From: Paratissierella segnis
GTDB taxonomy: Bacteria; Bacillota; Clostridia; Tissierellales; Tissierellaceae
Assembly (NCBI RefSeq): GCF_014385195.1
Contig: NZ_JACRTG010000008.1
Coordinates: 144,307 to 208,306, forward strand
Reading direction: 5' to 3'
Length of the DNA: 64,000 nucleotides
A model generated the notes under the pieces. It had not been told where the DNA came from. It did not search any database and worked only from the letters and a program-made list of their open reading frames with translations. Of the stretch, positions 1-11,267 are shown piece after piece; position 1 is the first letter of the stretch, and each line of letters begins with the position of its first letter. Both the position numbers and the translations under genes were made by a program.

Positions 1-1079
1 CGCTTCAAACCGGTATAAAAGCCATTGACTCCATGTTTCCCATAGGAAGAGGTCAAAGGGAATTGATAATAGGAGATAGGCAGACCGGAAAAACTGCATT
101 AGCGATAGATACGATTCTAAACCAAAAGGATCAGGATGTTATTTGCATTTATGTAGCTATTGGGCAGAAGAGGTCAACAGTTGCTCAAATCGTTGAGGTG
201 TTTAAGCAAAACGGCGCAATGGATTATACTATAGTAGTTTCATCCACTGCAAGTGAATTGGCACCGCTTCAATATATCGCGCCTTACGCAGGAGTGACTA
301 TTGCAGAGGAATTTATGTATGAAGGTAAGGATGTTTTGATTGTATATGATGACTTATCTAAACATGCTGTTGCATATAGAACCATGTCATTGCTTCTCAG
401 AAGAGCACCGGGTAGAGAAGCATTTCCCGGAGATGTCTTTTATTTACATTCAAGATTACTGGAAAGAGCAGCAAAATTGGATGATATACATGGCGGAGGT
501 TCAATTACGGCGTTGCCAATAGTTGAAACCCTTGATGGGGACATATCGGCATATATTCCTACCAATGTTATCTCAATAACAGACGGACAGATTTTTCTTG
601 AGACGGATCTTTTCTTTGTAGGGCAGAGACCTGCTATAAATACGGGACTTTCCGTATCTAGGGTTGGAAGCTCAGCTCAGATAAATGCTATGAAAAAGGT
701 ATCCGGAAGATTAAAACTTGAACTTGCTCAATATAGAGAGCTGGCGGCGTTTGCCCAATTTGGTTCTGAATTGGATAAGGATACCAGAGTTCAACTTGAT
801 CAAGGAGAAAGAATGATGGAGATATTGAAACAGCCTCAATATTCACCTATGAATGTTGAAAAACAGGTTATTATTTTTTATGCAGTTATCAATCAATATC
901 TTTTAGATGTTCCTGTATCAATGGTAATAGAATTTACAGAAGAATTTATTAAATTTGTTGAGGGGAATTTCCCTCATATATTAACAAATATTAGAGAAAC
1001 AAAGGATTTAACTGAAGAAATAGAAGAAAATATAATATTAGCTATAAATGAATTTAAAAAATTATTTAGCTTTTCTTAA
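1..1079 (+). CDS. atpA: F1 ATP synthase subunit alpha, 3' part (5' end outside window)
   Basis: This is the C-terminal ~359 residues of the alpha subunit of F1Fo ATP synthase, a non-catalytic nucleotide-binding subunit of the F1 hexamer. The frame is open from base 3, giving [18 protein letters not shown], so the ATG at 33 is internal and not the start. The Walker A loop GDRQTGKT is intact (about residues 18-25 of the visible part), followed by the alpha-type segments YAPYAG and [11 protein letters not shown]. About 140-150 N-terminal residues of the usual ~500 are missing because the window begins inside the gene. atpG follows after 17 bp, as in the standard operon. Identity is near certain. 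Confidence 0.97.
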   Translation, partial: LQTGIKAIDSMFPIGRGQRELIIGDRQTGKTALAIDTILNQKDQDVICIYVAIGQKRSTVAQIVEVFKQNGAMDYTIVVSSTASELAPLQYIAPYAGVTIAEEFMYEGKDVLIVYDDLSKHAVAYRTMSLLLRRAPGREAFPGDVFYLHSRLLERAAKLDDIHGGGSITALPIVETLDGDISAYIPTNVISITDGQIFLETDLFFVGQRPAINTGLSVSRVGSSAQINAMKKVSGRLKLELAQYRELAAFAQFGSELDKDTRVQLDQGERMMEILKQPQYSPMNVEKQVIIFYAVINQYLLDVPVSMVIEFTEEFIKFVEGNFPHILTNIRETKDLTEEIEENIILAINEFKKLFSFS

Positions 1080-1096
1080 AACCGGGCGGTGAAAAG

Positions 1097-3360
<2,264 letters not shown>

Positions 3361-3362
3361 AT

Positions 3363-3770
3363 ATGAGTTTATTCCATCTTGATATAGTAACCCCTAAAAG
3401 ACAGTTTTTTTCTGATGATATTGATATGGTTGTGGTAAAGGGAATTGATGGAGAGCTTGCAGTGCTTAAAGGAAGAGCGCCTTTGATAACTCCGCTAAAA
3501 ATAGGGAAGATCAGAATATTTAAGGAAGATACGGTTCTAGTAGCTGCAATAGAAGACGGTTATATAAGTGTTGACGAGAATTCCACAACTATCGTCACCA
3601 AGGGTGCAGAATGGCCTTATGAAATAGATATAGAAGGTGCTATGGAAGATAAGAGAAGAGCTGAAGAAGCTTTGAGAAGAGATCGCGGCGTGGATGTAGT
3701 TCAAGCTGAATTGTTCTTAAGACGAGCACTAAATCGCATTGAAGTAGCACAATACCATAAGAAGGATTAA
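3363..3770 (+). CDS. atpC: F1 ATP synthase subunit epsilon
   Basis: This is the epsilon subunit of F1, which sits on the gamma stalk and inhibits ATP hydrolysis. The 135-residue product has the N-terminal beta-sandwich (LDIVTPKRQFFSDDIDMV and the family-typical GELAVLKGRAPLITPLKIG) followed by a C-terminal helical hairpin (EDKRRAEEALRRDRG). It is the last gene of the ATP synthase operon here, and a hairpin with a T-run follows the stop. Confidence 0.96.
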   Translation: MSLFHLDIVTPKRQFFSDDIDMVVVKGIDGELAVLKGRAPLITPLKIGKIRIFKEDTVLVAAIEDGYISVDENSTTIVTKGAEWPYEIDIEGAMEDKRRAEEALRRDRGVDVVQAELFLRRALNRIEVAQYHKKD

Positions 3771-3783
3771 TAGAAAATATATA

Positions 3784-3838
3784 AAAAAACGAGTAAATAT
3801 CCATTATCATTTTTGGATATGTATTCGTTTTTTTTATA
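3784..3838. terminator. Bidirectional intrinsic terminator between atpC and plsY
   Basis: A 15-bp imperfect stem (ACGAGTAAATATCCA against TGGATATGTATTCGT) is flanked by an A-run on the left and a T-run on the right. It can therefore end transcription of the atp operon on the plus strand and of plsY on the minus strand. Confidence 0.85.
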
Positions 3839-4487
3839 TATATTTAGATTTTGATTTCTTCTTTAGAGCATCTCTTACTCTACTTTCCTGATTACTTATT
3901 ATTTTTTTTATATTAGGTAAATGTTTATAAAAGCTTTGTAAAGCTATAAAAACAGTAATTAAAGTACAAGCAGTGCCGAAATTTAGATAAATAGTAGCCA
4001 ATATAAAGAATGCAACTAAGGACATAGTTCCTAATGCAATGTAATCAGTTAACAAGGTAACTGTTAATATTATTAAAAAACCAATAATTCCAATTCTGTA
4101 ATCTATACCAAATAACATACCTAAAGTAGAGGCGGTTCCCTTACCACCTTTGAATTTCATAAAAAAGGGATAGTTATGACCAAGGATGACTCCTGTGCCA
4201 TTTAGATATAAATTCAACATATTATTCTCTAAAAATGATATCTTGAATAAATACCTTATTAGAAGCAGAGAAATCACAGCTTTGATTATATCCAAAAGCC
4301 CTACCGTTACACCCATTTTCCAGCCAAAGACTTCTACTGTATTTGATGCACCGGCATTTCCGCCTCCAAGAGTTCTTATATCGACTTTTTTAATAATTTT
4401 GCTCAAGATATAGGACCATTGTAGACAGCCTATTAGATAGCCAATTAGTATAACTATTATAAATTTATACATAAATAACATATTCAT
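3834..4487 (-). CDS. plsY: Glycerol-3-phosphate acyltransferase PlsY family
   Basis: PlsY transfers an acyl group from acyl-phosphate to glycerol-3-phosphate in the membrane, the first step of phospholipid synthesis. The 217-residue product shows family motifs: an N-terminal GYLIGCLQWSYIL segment, GGGNAGASNT (residues ~42-51) and GHNYPFFMKFKGGKGTAS (~104-121), embedded in five or so hydrophobic segments. The basic lysine-rich tail is also typical. The ribosome-binding site before the first ATG is weak, and a start at M6 (MYKF) is possible. The gene stands alone, convergent with the atp operon. A genome of this type may carry several plsY paralogues, so whether this is the housekeeping copy is not known. 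Confidence 0.88.
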   Translation of the reverse strand: MNMLFMYKFIIVILIGYLIGCLQWSYILSKIIKKVDIRTLGGGNAGASNTVEVFGWKMGVTVGLLDIIKAVISLLLIRYLFKISFLENNMLNLYLNGTGVILGHNYPFFMKFKGGKGTASTLGMLFGIDYRIGIIGFLIILTVTLLTDYIALGTMSLVAFFILATIYLNFGTACTLITVFIALQSFYKHLPNIKKIISNQESRVRDALKKKSKSKYI

Positions 4488-4774
4488 TTTCTAATTTTTC
4501 TGCAGCCTGAAAACACCTCATTTGCAATATAGTCATATCTATTCCCCCTCATATAAGTTAGCTTTATATTATCAAAAAAGCCTATAGAAATCAATAAATA
4601 TTATTTAACAAATAGGCATGTGATTATGTCCGATTAAATAGGGGTTGATAAATAATAATATGGTATGTATACTTGGTTATGAAAACATTGCTATAATAGA
4701 TATTATGATAGAGTTTTTACAAGACAATAAAGACGCTATAATAAGGATCTTATGTATTAAGGAGGGAATATAGC

Positions 4775-5662
4775 ATGAATAATCATGAATTTTTTACCTA
4801 TATAAATAGTCTTGCTACGAAATCAATGCTGTATGAATTAGCAGCAACGCCTAAACCCGGGTTGGTTGATAGGTCTAATTCAGGCGCCCACAATGATATG
4901 GATATATTTACCTTCATAGATAGCAGCCTATCCATTAATACATATTTTTGTGAATGTGCAAAGGTCGGATATGAGTATAATGAAGATGATTATTCCAATT
5001 TATTAAATAGCTTAAGACCAATAGGTATAGTTGCAGAAAAGAAAATGTTTGAGGCAACAAAAGGAGTAAACACCCATAAGGGATTGATTTTCTCCTTAGG
5101 TCTTATATCTGCTGTATCAGGTGTTATATATAAAAAAACAAACAGCATATATATTAATTCTTGTAAAGTATCAAGGTTAATGAGAGAAGTCGCCAAGGGG
5201 CTTACTAATGAATTATCGAATATAGAAAATAAAAGCAAATTAACTTACGGAGAAATATTGTATAAAAAATATGGCATACAGGGAATAAGAGGGGAAGCAG
5301 AATCCGGATTTGAAACTGTATTAGAGCATTCATTGCCTTTATTTATATCTCTAATTAATGAAAACAAATATCATATAAATGATATATTGGTACAGGTTTT
5401 ATTGAGTTTAATGGTAAATACCGAAGACAGCAATATATTAGGAAGACATGATATAGATACCTTAATATATGTTAAAGAAAAAGCTAAGCATGCTATTGGA
5501 TTGGGAGGTTATCTGACTTATGAAGGGCAAAACTATGTACGAGAAATGGATAAAGATTTTATTAAGCGGGGTATAAGTCCGGGGGGAGCTGCCGACTTAC
5601 TTGCAATTACAATTATGCTGCATATGCTTCAATATGGGAATGATTTAAGAGGTGTAAGATGA
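4775..5662 (+). CDS. citG: Triphosphoribosyl-dephospho-CoA synthase (CitG)
   Basis: CitG makes the precursor of the citrate lyase prosthetic group from ATP and dephospho-CoA. The 295-residue product carries the family motifs ATPKPGLVDRSNSGAHNDMD (residues ~24-43), GVNTHKGLIFSLG (~97-109) and a C-terminal SPGGAADLLA. The start is well placed behind AAGGAGGGAATATAGC. It overlaps citX by ATGA (5659-5662), so the two are translationally coupled. No citrate lyase subunit genes (citC, citD, citE, citF) are present in the window, so the pair is orphaned here. A related role for another lyase or for malonate decarboxylase (MdcB) cannot be excluded. Confidence 0.9.
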   Translation: MNNHEFFTYINSLATKSMLYELAATPKPGLVDRSNSGAHNDMDIFTFIDSSLSINTYFCECAKVGYEYNEDDYSNLLNSLRPIGIVAEKKMFEATKGVNTHKGLIFSLGLISAVSGVIYKKTNSIYINSCKVSRLMREVAKGLTNELSNIENKSKLTYGEILYKKYGIQGIRGEAESGFETVLEHSLPLFISLINENKYHINDILVQVLLSLMVNTEDSNILGRHDIDTLIYVKEKAKHAIGLGGYLTYEGQNYVREMDKDFIKRGISPGGAADLLAITIMLHMLQYGNDLRGVR

Positions 5663-6174
5663 TTAATGAAAAGATATTATTAGAGATTCTAAAATCCAGA
5701 GAGGATAGGGCAAATAGGCAGGAGGAGCTTTTAAAGAAATATCCATATAGTTTAATATCTTTTACTTTAAATACTCCCGGTGAAATTAAAGATAGCATAT
5801 TATATAGAAAAGTACACAAAGAAGGTATAGAAGCGATAAGAAGTACATTGGGGAAACATGGAGTTAATATGGTTTTTTCTGAAGAATTACATAAAAATAC
5901 AGGGCCTGAGTTTTACGCAATAGTGGATATAGATGCTAATAGCTTAAAGGGATTAATGGTAGATATAGAAGATAATCACAGGCTTGGACGTATCTTTGAT
6001 ATTGATGTGTTTGACAAAGGACACAATCAAATAGGCAGATCGAAATTGGGCTTAAGTAGCAGAAAATGTTTGATTTGTAATGAAGATGCAAGGAATTGTA
6101 TGATAAACAGAACACATTCATATGAGGATTTAATAAAAAAGGTGGAGGAAATAGTCTCAACCATAGAAGATTAA
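5659..6174 (+). CDS. citX: Holo-ACP synthase for citrate lyase (CitX)
   Basis: CitX transfers the phosphoribosyl-dephospho-CoA group made by CitG onto the acyl carrier subunit of citrate lyase. The 171-residue product has the recognisable core GRIFDIDVFD (residues ~109-118), corresponding to the GRLWDIDV motif of the family, and a Cys-containing CLICNEDARNCM segment typical of CitX C-termini (RPCLIC-like). The start overlaps the citG stop. Pairing with citG strongly supports the call. The target acyl carrier protein must be encoded elsewhere. Confidence 0.88.
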   Translation: MINEKILLEILKSREDRANRQEELLKKYPYSLISFTLNTPGEIKDSILYRKVHKEGIEAIRSTLGKHGVNMVFSEELHKNTGPEFYAIVDIDANSLKGLMVDIEDNHRLGRIFDIDVFDKGHNQIGRSKLGLSSRKCLICNEDARNCMINRTHSYEDLIKKVEEIVSTIED

Positions 6175-6256
6175 AATGTGTATGAGATAAAGCAAAGGTA
6201 CCAATAAACATAGATAATAAATTAAGCAATTAGAATTATAAAAAGGAAGAAGATGA

Positions 6257-7594
6257 ATGCAAATGTTAATCTTATTTGGGTTTATATTATCATTTATTAT
6301 ACTGATTTTTGTTGCAATAAAAGGGCTGTATATTGGATACGGTATATCATTAAGTTTTTTAATATTTGCAGCTATATCCCTAAAGTTGGGAAAATCGTTC
6401 AAAGAAATTGGACAAACTGCATTAACAGGAGGGAAAAAGGCTTTTGTTGTGCTTAAGGTTTTTATGCTTATAGGACTTGTCACTGCTTCGTGGCTAATTG
6501 CAGGGACAATTCCTTCAATAGTATATTACTGTATGAAAATTTTAAATCCGAGTTTTTTTATACTATTCGCATTTTTGGCAACATCTATGGTTGGTTATAT
6601 TCTTGGAACATCTATGGGTGTTGCAAGTACAATAGGGATTGTACTTATGATAATGGCAAGAGGCGGAGATATTAATTTGAATCTTATAGCGGGAGCGATA
6701 CTTTCAGGTTGTTATTTTGGAGATAGAACATCGCCAATGTCTTCCAGTGCTGCGCTTGTAGCAAATCAAACCGGAGTGGAATTTTATCCTATGCTAAAAG
6801 GCTTTAGAAGGACTACATATATACCGTTTTTAATAGTTTCACTTATATATCTTATATTATCCTTATCAAACCCATTAAATAATGTAGATAGCAATATATT
6901 AACGGAAATTAAAGATAATTTTACTGTCAACTACATAGTGCTGTTGCCTGCAATAGTAATGCTAATTCTAAGCATATTTCAAATTAATGTAAAGAAGTCC
7001 ATGGTAATAAGTATTATTACCGGGGTAATTATGGCTCTAATAGTTCAAGGGGCATCTTTTGTTGATATAATAAAAACACTGATATTTGGATTTAGAATGG
7101 AGCCTGACAATCCTTTAGCAAATATTATAAAGGGCGGCGGATTGATATCAATGCTAAAAGCATGTTTTGTAGTATTTGTATCATGCTCAATGGCAGGATT
7201 ATTTGAAGGGATGGATTTATTTAATAGAATTGGGAATTTATTTAGAAATGTCCATACAAGAGCTAAAATTTTTATGGCAACAGGGATTACAGCGTTTATA
7301 AGCGCTTGTTTTGGCGGAAATCAATCTATTGCGATTGTTATGACCAGTGAAATCATGAAAAAAGTATATGAGGATAACAAAATTGAGCATTATGAACTGG
7401 CCATAGATTTAGCCAATACTGCAGTACTTTTTGCAGCAATAATACCTTGGAATATTGCATGTCTGATCCCTGCCAATGCTTTGGATGTGCATCCGGCATC
7501 AATAGTGCCTTATTCATTCTATTTATTTATACCTTTCATATATAATTATATTAAATTACATATTAAATTAGGATTTAGTTGTAGTAACTCTTAA
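6257..7594 (+). CDS. nhaC: NhaC-family Na+/H+ (or Na+/organic acid) antiporter
   Basis: This is an integral membrane protein of 445 residues with about 11-12 hydrophobic segments. The NhaC/MleN-type motif GDRTSPMSSSAALVA lies at about residues 156-170, and GGNQSIAIVMTSEIM at about 353-367 matches the second repeat of this family. NhaC proteins exchange Na+ for H+, and the close relative MleN exchanges malate for lactate. The ATG at 6257 lies six bases behind AAAAAGGAAGA. It follows citX by 82 bp in the same direction with no terminator visible, so it may be cotranscribed with citG-citX and supply an organic-acid or sodium link to citrate metabolism. That link is an inference. Confidence 0.85.
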   Translation: MQMLILFGFILSFIILIFVAIKGLYIGYGISLSFLIFAAISLKLGKSFKEIGQTALTGGKKAFVVLKVFMLIGLVTASWLIAGTIPSIVYYCMKILNPSFFILFAFLATSMVGYILGTSMGVASTIGIVLMIMARGGDINLNLIAGAILSGCYFGDRTSPMSSSAALVANQTGVEFYPMLKGFRRTTYIPFLIVSLIYLILSLSNPLNNVDSNILTEIKDNFTVNYIVLLPAIVMLILSIFQINVKKSMVISIITGVIMALIVQGASFVDIIKTLIFGFRMEPDNPLANIIKGGGLISMLKACFVVFVSCSMAGLFEGMDLFNRIGNLFRNVHTRAKIFMATGITAFISACFGGNQSIAIVMTSEIMKKVYEDNKIEHYELAIDLANTAVLFAAIIPWNIACLIPANALDVHPASIVPYSFYLFIPFIYNYIKLHIKLGFSCSNS

Positions 7595-7649
7595 CCACTT
7601 TTTTGCATAGTATATAGTGCATAGAATAATGAAAGAAAGGTGGTTATTA

Positions 7650-9272
7650 ATGTACGACTATAATGAATTATCAGGTAATTGTAATTGTCCTTCGGGCAGT
7701 TTTTCCTACACAATCAAATCAGGGGACACATTGTATTTATTGGCTAAAAGATATAATACAACGGTAGAAGCAATTAAGAAATTGAATCCGGGTATCAATC
7801 CAAACAATCTGCAGATAGGTCAGAAAATATGTATACCTGGTTCAACTACTCCAACTCCTCCTCCACCGCCAACAAGATGCCCATCAGGGTCGTTTGCTTA
7901 TACAATCAAATCAGGGGATACATTATACCTATTAGCAATTAGGTATAATACAACAGTAGAAGCAATTATGAGGTTAAATCCCGGAATAGATCCAATGAAT
8001 TTGCAAATTGGTCAAGTGATTTGTATACCAAGTTCAACTCCACCGCCAACAAGGTGCCCGTCAGGAACCTTTGAGTATACAATAAAAGCAGGTGACACAT
8101 TATTTGAATTGGCAAATAGGTTCAATACAACAGTACAGGCAATAATGGCAGTAAATCCCGGGATAGATCCAAACAATCTAAGAGTAGGTCAAGTAATCTG
8201 TATACCGGAAGTAACCCCGCCGCCAACAAGGTGCCCGTCAGGAACCTTTGAGTATACAATAAGAGCAGGAGACACGCTATTTGAATTGGCGAATAGATTC
8301 AATACAACAGTGCAGGCAATAATGGCAGTAAATCCCGGAATAGATCCGAGTAATCTAAGAGTAGGTCAAGTAATCTGTATACCGGAAGTAACTCCACCGC
8401 CAATGAGATGTCCGATGGGAACCTTTGAGTATACAATAAGAGCAGGAGACACATTATTTGAATTAGCCATGAGATTCAATACAACAGTGCAAGCAATAAT
8501 GGCAGTAAATCCCGGGATAGATCCGAGTAATCTAAGAGTAGGTCAAGTAATCTGTATACCGGAAGTAACCCCACCGCCAACTAGATGTCCGATGGGAACC
8601 TTTGAGTATACAATAAGAGCAGGAGACACATTATTTGGATTAGCAAATAGATTTAACACAACAGTGCAGGCAATAATGGCAGTAAATCCCGGAATAGATC
8701 CAAACAATCTAAGAGTAGGTCAAATAATTTGTATACCGGAAGTAACCCCACCGCCAATGAGATGTCCGATGGGAACCTTTGAGTATACAATAAGAGCAGG
8801 AGACACGCTATTTGGATTAGCAAATAGATTCAATACAACAGCGCAAGCAATAATGGCAGTAAATCCCGGGATAGATCCAAACAATCTAAGAGTAGGTCAA
8901 ATAATCTGTATACCGGAAGTAACCCCACCGCCAACAAGGTGCCCGTCAGGAAGCTTTGAGTATACAGTAAGAGCAGGGGACACATTATACGAATTAGCCA
9001 AAAGATTCAATACAACGGTAGAAGCGATAATGTCAATAAATATGGGATTGGATCCATGTAATCTAAAAATAGGTCAGGTAATTTGTATACCTAAAGCTAT
9101 GCCTCCGGAATGTGATGGAATGTATTATGTTGTTAGAGCAGGAGATACACTATATTCAATAGCCAATATGTTTAATGTAAGCTTGGCTGATTTAATGGCT
9201 GCAAATCCAGGGGTTGATCCTAACAATCTAAGAGTAGGTCAAATGCTTTGTATACCAAAACCAAAATGTTAA
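7650..9272 (+). CDS. Nine-LysM repeat protein without signal peptide
   Basis: The product is about 540 residues made almost wholly of nine LysM domains (peptidoglycan/chitin-type binding modules) joined by short proline-rich linkers. Each unit reads like YTIRAGDTLFELANRFNTTV, ends in VGQVICIP and begins with RCPxG, so every repeat carries two cysteines. No signal peptide or membrane segment is visible. The start at 7650 is chosen because AAAGGTGG lies six bases upstream; the open frame extends to 7617 without a better site. Cytoplasmic multi-LysM, Cys-rich proteins in spore formers are often spore-coat or spore-cortex associated (SafA-like), which fits but is not proved. Repeats three to seven are nearly identical in DNA. 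A terminator follows the gene. Confidence 0.85.
   Translation: MYDYNELSGNCNCPSGSFSYTIKSGDTLYLLAKRYNTTVEAIKKLNPGINPNNLQIGQKICIPGSTTPTPPPPPTRCPSGSFAYTIKSGDTLYLLAIRYNTTVEAIMRLNPGIDPMNLQIGQVICIPSSTPPPTRCPSGTFEYTIKAGDTLFELANRFNTTVQAIMAVNPGIDPNNLRVGQVICIPEVTPPPTRCPSGTFEYTIRAGDTLFELANRFNTTVQAIMAVNPGIDPSNLRVGQVICIPEVTPPPMRCPMGTFEYTIRAGDTLFELAMRFNTTVQAIMAVNPGIDPSNLRVGQVICIPEVTPPPTRCPMGTFEYTIRAGDTLFGLANRFNTTVQAIMAVNPGIDPNNLRVGQIICIPEVTPPPMRCPMGTFEYTIRAGDTLFGLANRFNTTAQAIMAVNPGIDPNNLRVGQIICIPEVTPPPTRCPSGSFEYTVRAGDTLYELAKRFNTTVEAIMSINMGLDPCNLKIGQVICIPKAMPPECDGMYYVVRAGDTLYSIANMFNVSLADLMAANPGVDPNNLRVGQMLCIPKPKC
8043..8938 (+). repeat. 177-bp in-frame tandem repeat inside the LysM gene
   Basis: Five consecutive units of about 177 bp (59 codons) are nearly identical at the DNA level, for example the CCGCCAACAAGGTGCCCGTC start at about 8043 and again at about 8219. 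Outer units (one, two, eight, nine) are more diverged. The central units were therefore homogenised or recently duplicated. The repeat number is likely variable between strains, by recombination or replication slippage. Confidence 0.85.
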
Positions 9273-9276
9273 TATA

Positions 9277-9306
9277 ATAAGCCTCCTTTTGGGGGCTTAT
9301 TTTTTG
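9277..9306 (+). terminator. Intrinsic terminator after the LysM gene
   Basis: ATAAGCCTCC pairs with GGGGGCTTAT around a TTTT loop and is followed by a T-run. It lies immediately after the LysM stop codon. Confidence 0.9.
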
Positions 9307-9314
9307 TAATTGTA

Positions 9315-9343
9315 TTGTAAATACTTTATTTAATTAGTATGAT
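9315..9343 (+). promoter_or_regulatory. SigA-type promoter for the lipoprotein gene
   Basis: TTGTAA (9315-9320), a 17-bp spacer and TATGAT (9338-9343) lie just after the preceding terminator and about 45 bp before the lipoprotein start. Confidence 0.6.
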
Positions 9344-9387
9344 AAAATTAGGGTATAAAAGAATATAATGTGAAAGAAGGGAAACAA

Positions 9388-10347
9388 ATGAAAAAAAGAT
9401 TAATATTCTTAACTATACTGGCAATGGTACTGACAGGGATCTTATCAGGTTGTAAGAAAAAGGCACCTGCACAGGAATCTGATCCTACACAGGCTAATAA
9501 AGGAATAGTCGAAGTTGATGAAGACGAAAAGGAAAAAATTATTAAAGAATTCGATAATATCGTGGAAAAGCATGAAGATTTAGAAGATATAGTAGCATAT
9601 GTGAATCAAAATATAGGAAAAGTGGACGAGCTAAATGCCAACGATATGATAGATACATTGGAAAAGACTTTGGAAATAAATCTTGATGATGTTTTTGATA
9701 GAATACTTGCTACTGATAAGAAAAATGAATTGATGGAGATTGCAGGTACACAAATTAATTTTCCCGAAGATAAAATTGGAGAGATAAAGAATAAAAAGTT
9801 AAAAACAGAGATAACAAAAATATATAATAGCAAACTAAAACTTGTAAATTTGGAAGGTGCTTTTTATCCAATTATAGATTATGCAAAATTCAGCGAATAT
9901 AACGGTTTTGTTTCTGAAGAGTGGAGAGATTATCTATCGCTTAAGGCATTTGACTCGGATGATATTCCATTTGTAGATGGGTCAATTAGAATCCCTTTTG
10001 ATTCACTTGCAGATAGGATATTGAAAACCGAAAATTTCTTAAACAAATTTATCGATGGTCCCAGACAAGAAGAAATACTTGATCAATATGAACAGAAACT
10101 ATCAGCATATATGAAAGGCTTAGACAATACAGCTATATATGACGGAAATAATACAAAATTAATATTTGATGATGTGATGGACAGCTATGATAAGCTATCA
10201 AAGGTAGATGGATATATAACACCTACTATCGTATATAAATATATTGAAGTAATTAAAGAAAATAAAGGCGTAATAGATGAAAATGTATTTAAAGAAGCCG
10301 ATAAATTTATAGCTGAAGCAGTTGAGATGTTGAAAGAGTTTAAATAA
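9388..10347 (+). CDS. Lipoprotein of unknown function
   Basis: I do not recognise the family. The start at 9388 is chosen because GAAAGAAGGG lies six bases upstream; an upstream GTG at 9370 overlaps that site. The product is about 319 residues with a lipoprotein signal: KKR, a hydrophobic stretch and the lipobox LSGC (Cys at about residue 22). The mature protein is therefore membrane-anchored on the outer face. It is rich in Lys, Asp and Glu and looks mostly helical, with no cysteines after the lipobox. The DJ-1 gene follows 15 bp downstream and is probably in the same transcript. Function is unknown. Confidence 0.8.
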   Translation: MKKRLIFLTILAMVLTGILSGCKKKAPAQESDPTQANKGIVEVDEDEKEKIIKEFDNIVEKHEDLEDIVAYVNQNIGKVDELNANDMIDTLEKTLEINLDDVFDRILATDKKNELMEIAGTQINFPEDKIGEIKNKKLKTEITKIYNSKLKLVNLEGAFYPIIDYAKFSEYNGFVSEEWRDYLSLKAFDSDDIPFVDGSIRIPFDSLADRILKTENFLNKFIDGPRQEEILDQYEQKLSAYMKGLDNTAIYDGNNTKLIFDDVMDSYDKLSKVDGYITPTIVYKYIEVIKENKGVIDENVFKEADKFIAEAVEMLKEFK

Positions 10348-10362
10348 GAGGGAGGGATTATT

Positions 10363-10920
10363 ATGACCAAGGTAATTGTATTATTGGCTGAAGGTTTTGA
10401 AGAGGTAGAGGCTTTAACACCTGTTGATTATCTAAGGAGAATGGGTGTTGAAGTAGATATGGTGGCTCTGACTGAGAATTTGATCGTTGAAGGAGCCCAC
10501 GGCATAAAGATAATAGCAAATAAACAAATCGATGAAATTTTAGATTATGATAACTATAACGGAGTGATCATACCGGGAGGATTACCCGGGGCTACAAATC
10601 TAAGGGATGATGACAGAGTAATCAAATTGGTTAAAGAATTCAACGAGAAAAAACGACTGGTAGCAGCTATATGTGCAGGTCCTATAGTACTTGCAAGAGC
10701 AGGGATTATAAAAGGAAAGTACGTAACCTCCTATCCCGGATTTGAAAAAGATTTGCAAGATGGGAAATATAAGGAAGATATTGTAGTGCAAGATGGTAAT
10801 ATAATTACGGCCAGGGGTCCGGCTATTGCAGTATATTTTGCCATTAGAATATCAGAGTATTTACAAGGTAAAGAAAAAGCAGAAGAGCTTAAAAAATCTA
10901 TATTGTTGGATTTAGTTTAA
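10363..10920 (+). CDS. DJ-1/PfpI/YajL family protein
   Basis: This is a 185-residue member of the DJ-1/PfpI superfamily, whose members act as chaperones, glyoxalases or protein deglycases. The conserved Glu lies in LLAEGFEEVEA (residues ~7-17) and the nucleophile-elbow Cys in AAICAGP (~101-107), both needed for activity in characterised members. The IIPGGLPGATNL segment is typical of the YajL/ThiJ subgroup. A strong AGGGAGGG ribosome-binding site precedes the ATG. It is probably cotranscribed with the lipoprotein gene and ends at a terminator. The exact substrate cannot be inferred. Confidence 0.9.
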   Translation: MTKVIVLLAEGFEEVEALTPVDYLRRMGVEVDMVALTENLIVEGAHGIKIIANKQIDEILDYDNYNGVIIPGGLPGATNLRDDDRVIKLVKEFNEKKRLVAAICAGPIVLARAGIIKGKYVTSYPGFEKDLQDGKYKEDIVVQDGNIITARGPAIAVYFAIRISEYLQGKEKAEELKKSILLDLV

Positions 10921-10936
10921 AATAAAGAGATAGAGT

Positions 10937-10964
10937 AAAAAGGGGGCTTTACCCTCTTTTTTTA
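10937..10964 (+). terminator. Intrinsic terminator after the DJ-1 gene
   Basis: AAAAAGGGGG pairs with CCCTCTTTTT (one G-T pair) around a five-base loop and is followed by more T residues. Confidence 0.85.
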
Positions 10965-10968
10965 TGTC

Positions 10969-11131
10969 CATAGCTCGCCCCTAACAACTCTTAGTTCTTA
11001 CCTATTCACTATCTTTAAAACCGGAGATCCTTCGAAAGCAGTGCTTATACTGTCCGTCTTACCCTTAGACTACAAAGGGTACACGGCAGGACGACCCAAG
11101 GGTAGATTGTGAATTGTGAATTGTGAATTGT
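10969..11131 (+). repeat. Mosaic intergenic repeat, copy 1
   Basis: This fills most of the gap between the DJ-1 and LCP genes. In order it holds CTCGCCCCTAACAACTCTTAG, CCGGAGATCCTTCGAAAGCA, ACCCTTAGACTACAAAGGGT (a small hairpin), CGGCAGGACGACCCAAGGGT and three GAATTGT heptamers. The same blocks recur in ten other gaps of the window. No coding potential is seen. Confidence 0.85.
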
Positions 11132-11170
11132 CTTGTATCCATATTGTAAACTAAAAAAGTTGATTTTTAA

Positions 11171-11199
11171 TTGTAATTCTATCTTTTTTATAGTATTAT
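11171..11199 (+). promoter_or_regulatory. SigA-type promoter for the LCP gene
   Basis: TTGTAA (11171-11176), a 17-bp spacer and TATTAT (11194-11199) lie between the repeat and the LCP start codon. Confidence 0.55.
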
Positions 11200-11267
11200 T
11201 TAATAAGTACGTAAAAGCAGGGGTTATTCTTTCGTTACCCCTTGGCATAAAAAGAAGAGGTGTAGTT

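Noticed and set aside
4714..4743. Promoter for citG
   Set aside because: TATAAT is present at about 4735, but the only -35 candidate has 15-bp spacing; too weak to list.
6253..6456. Open frame overlapping the start of nhaC
   Set aside because: It is a shadow in another frame; the nhaC frame has the matching ribosome-binding site and family motifs.
11133..11267. Upstream extension of the LCP gene
   Set aside because: It runs into repeat DNA, covers the predicted promoter and lacks a ribosome-binding site; ATG 11268 is better.
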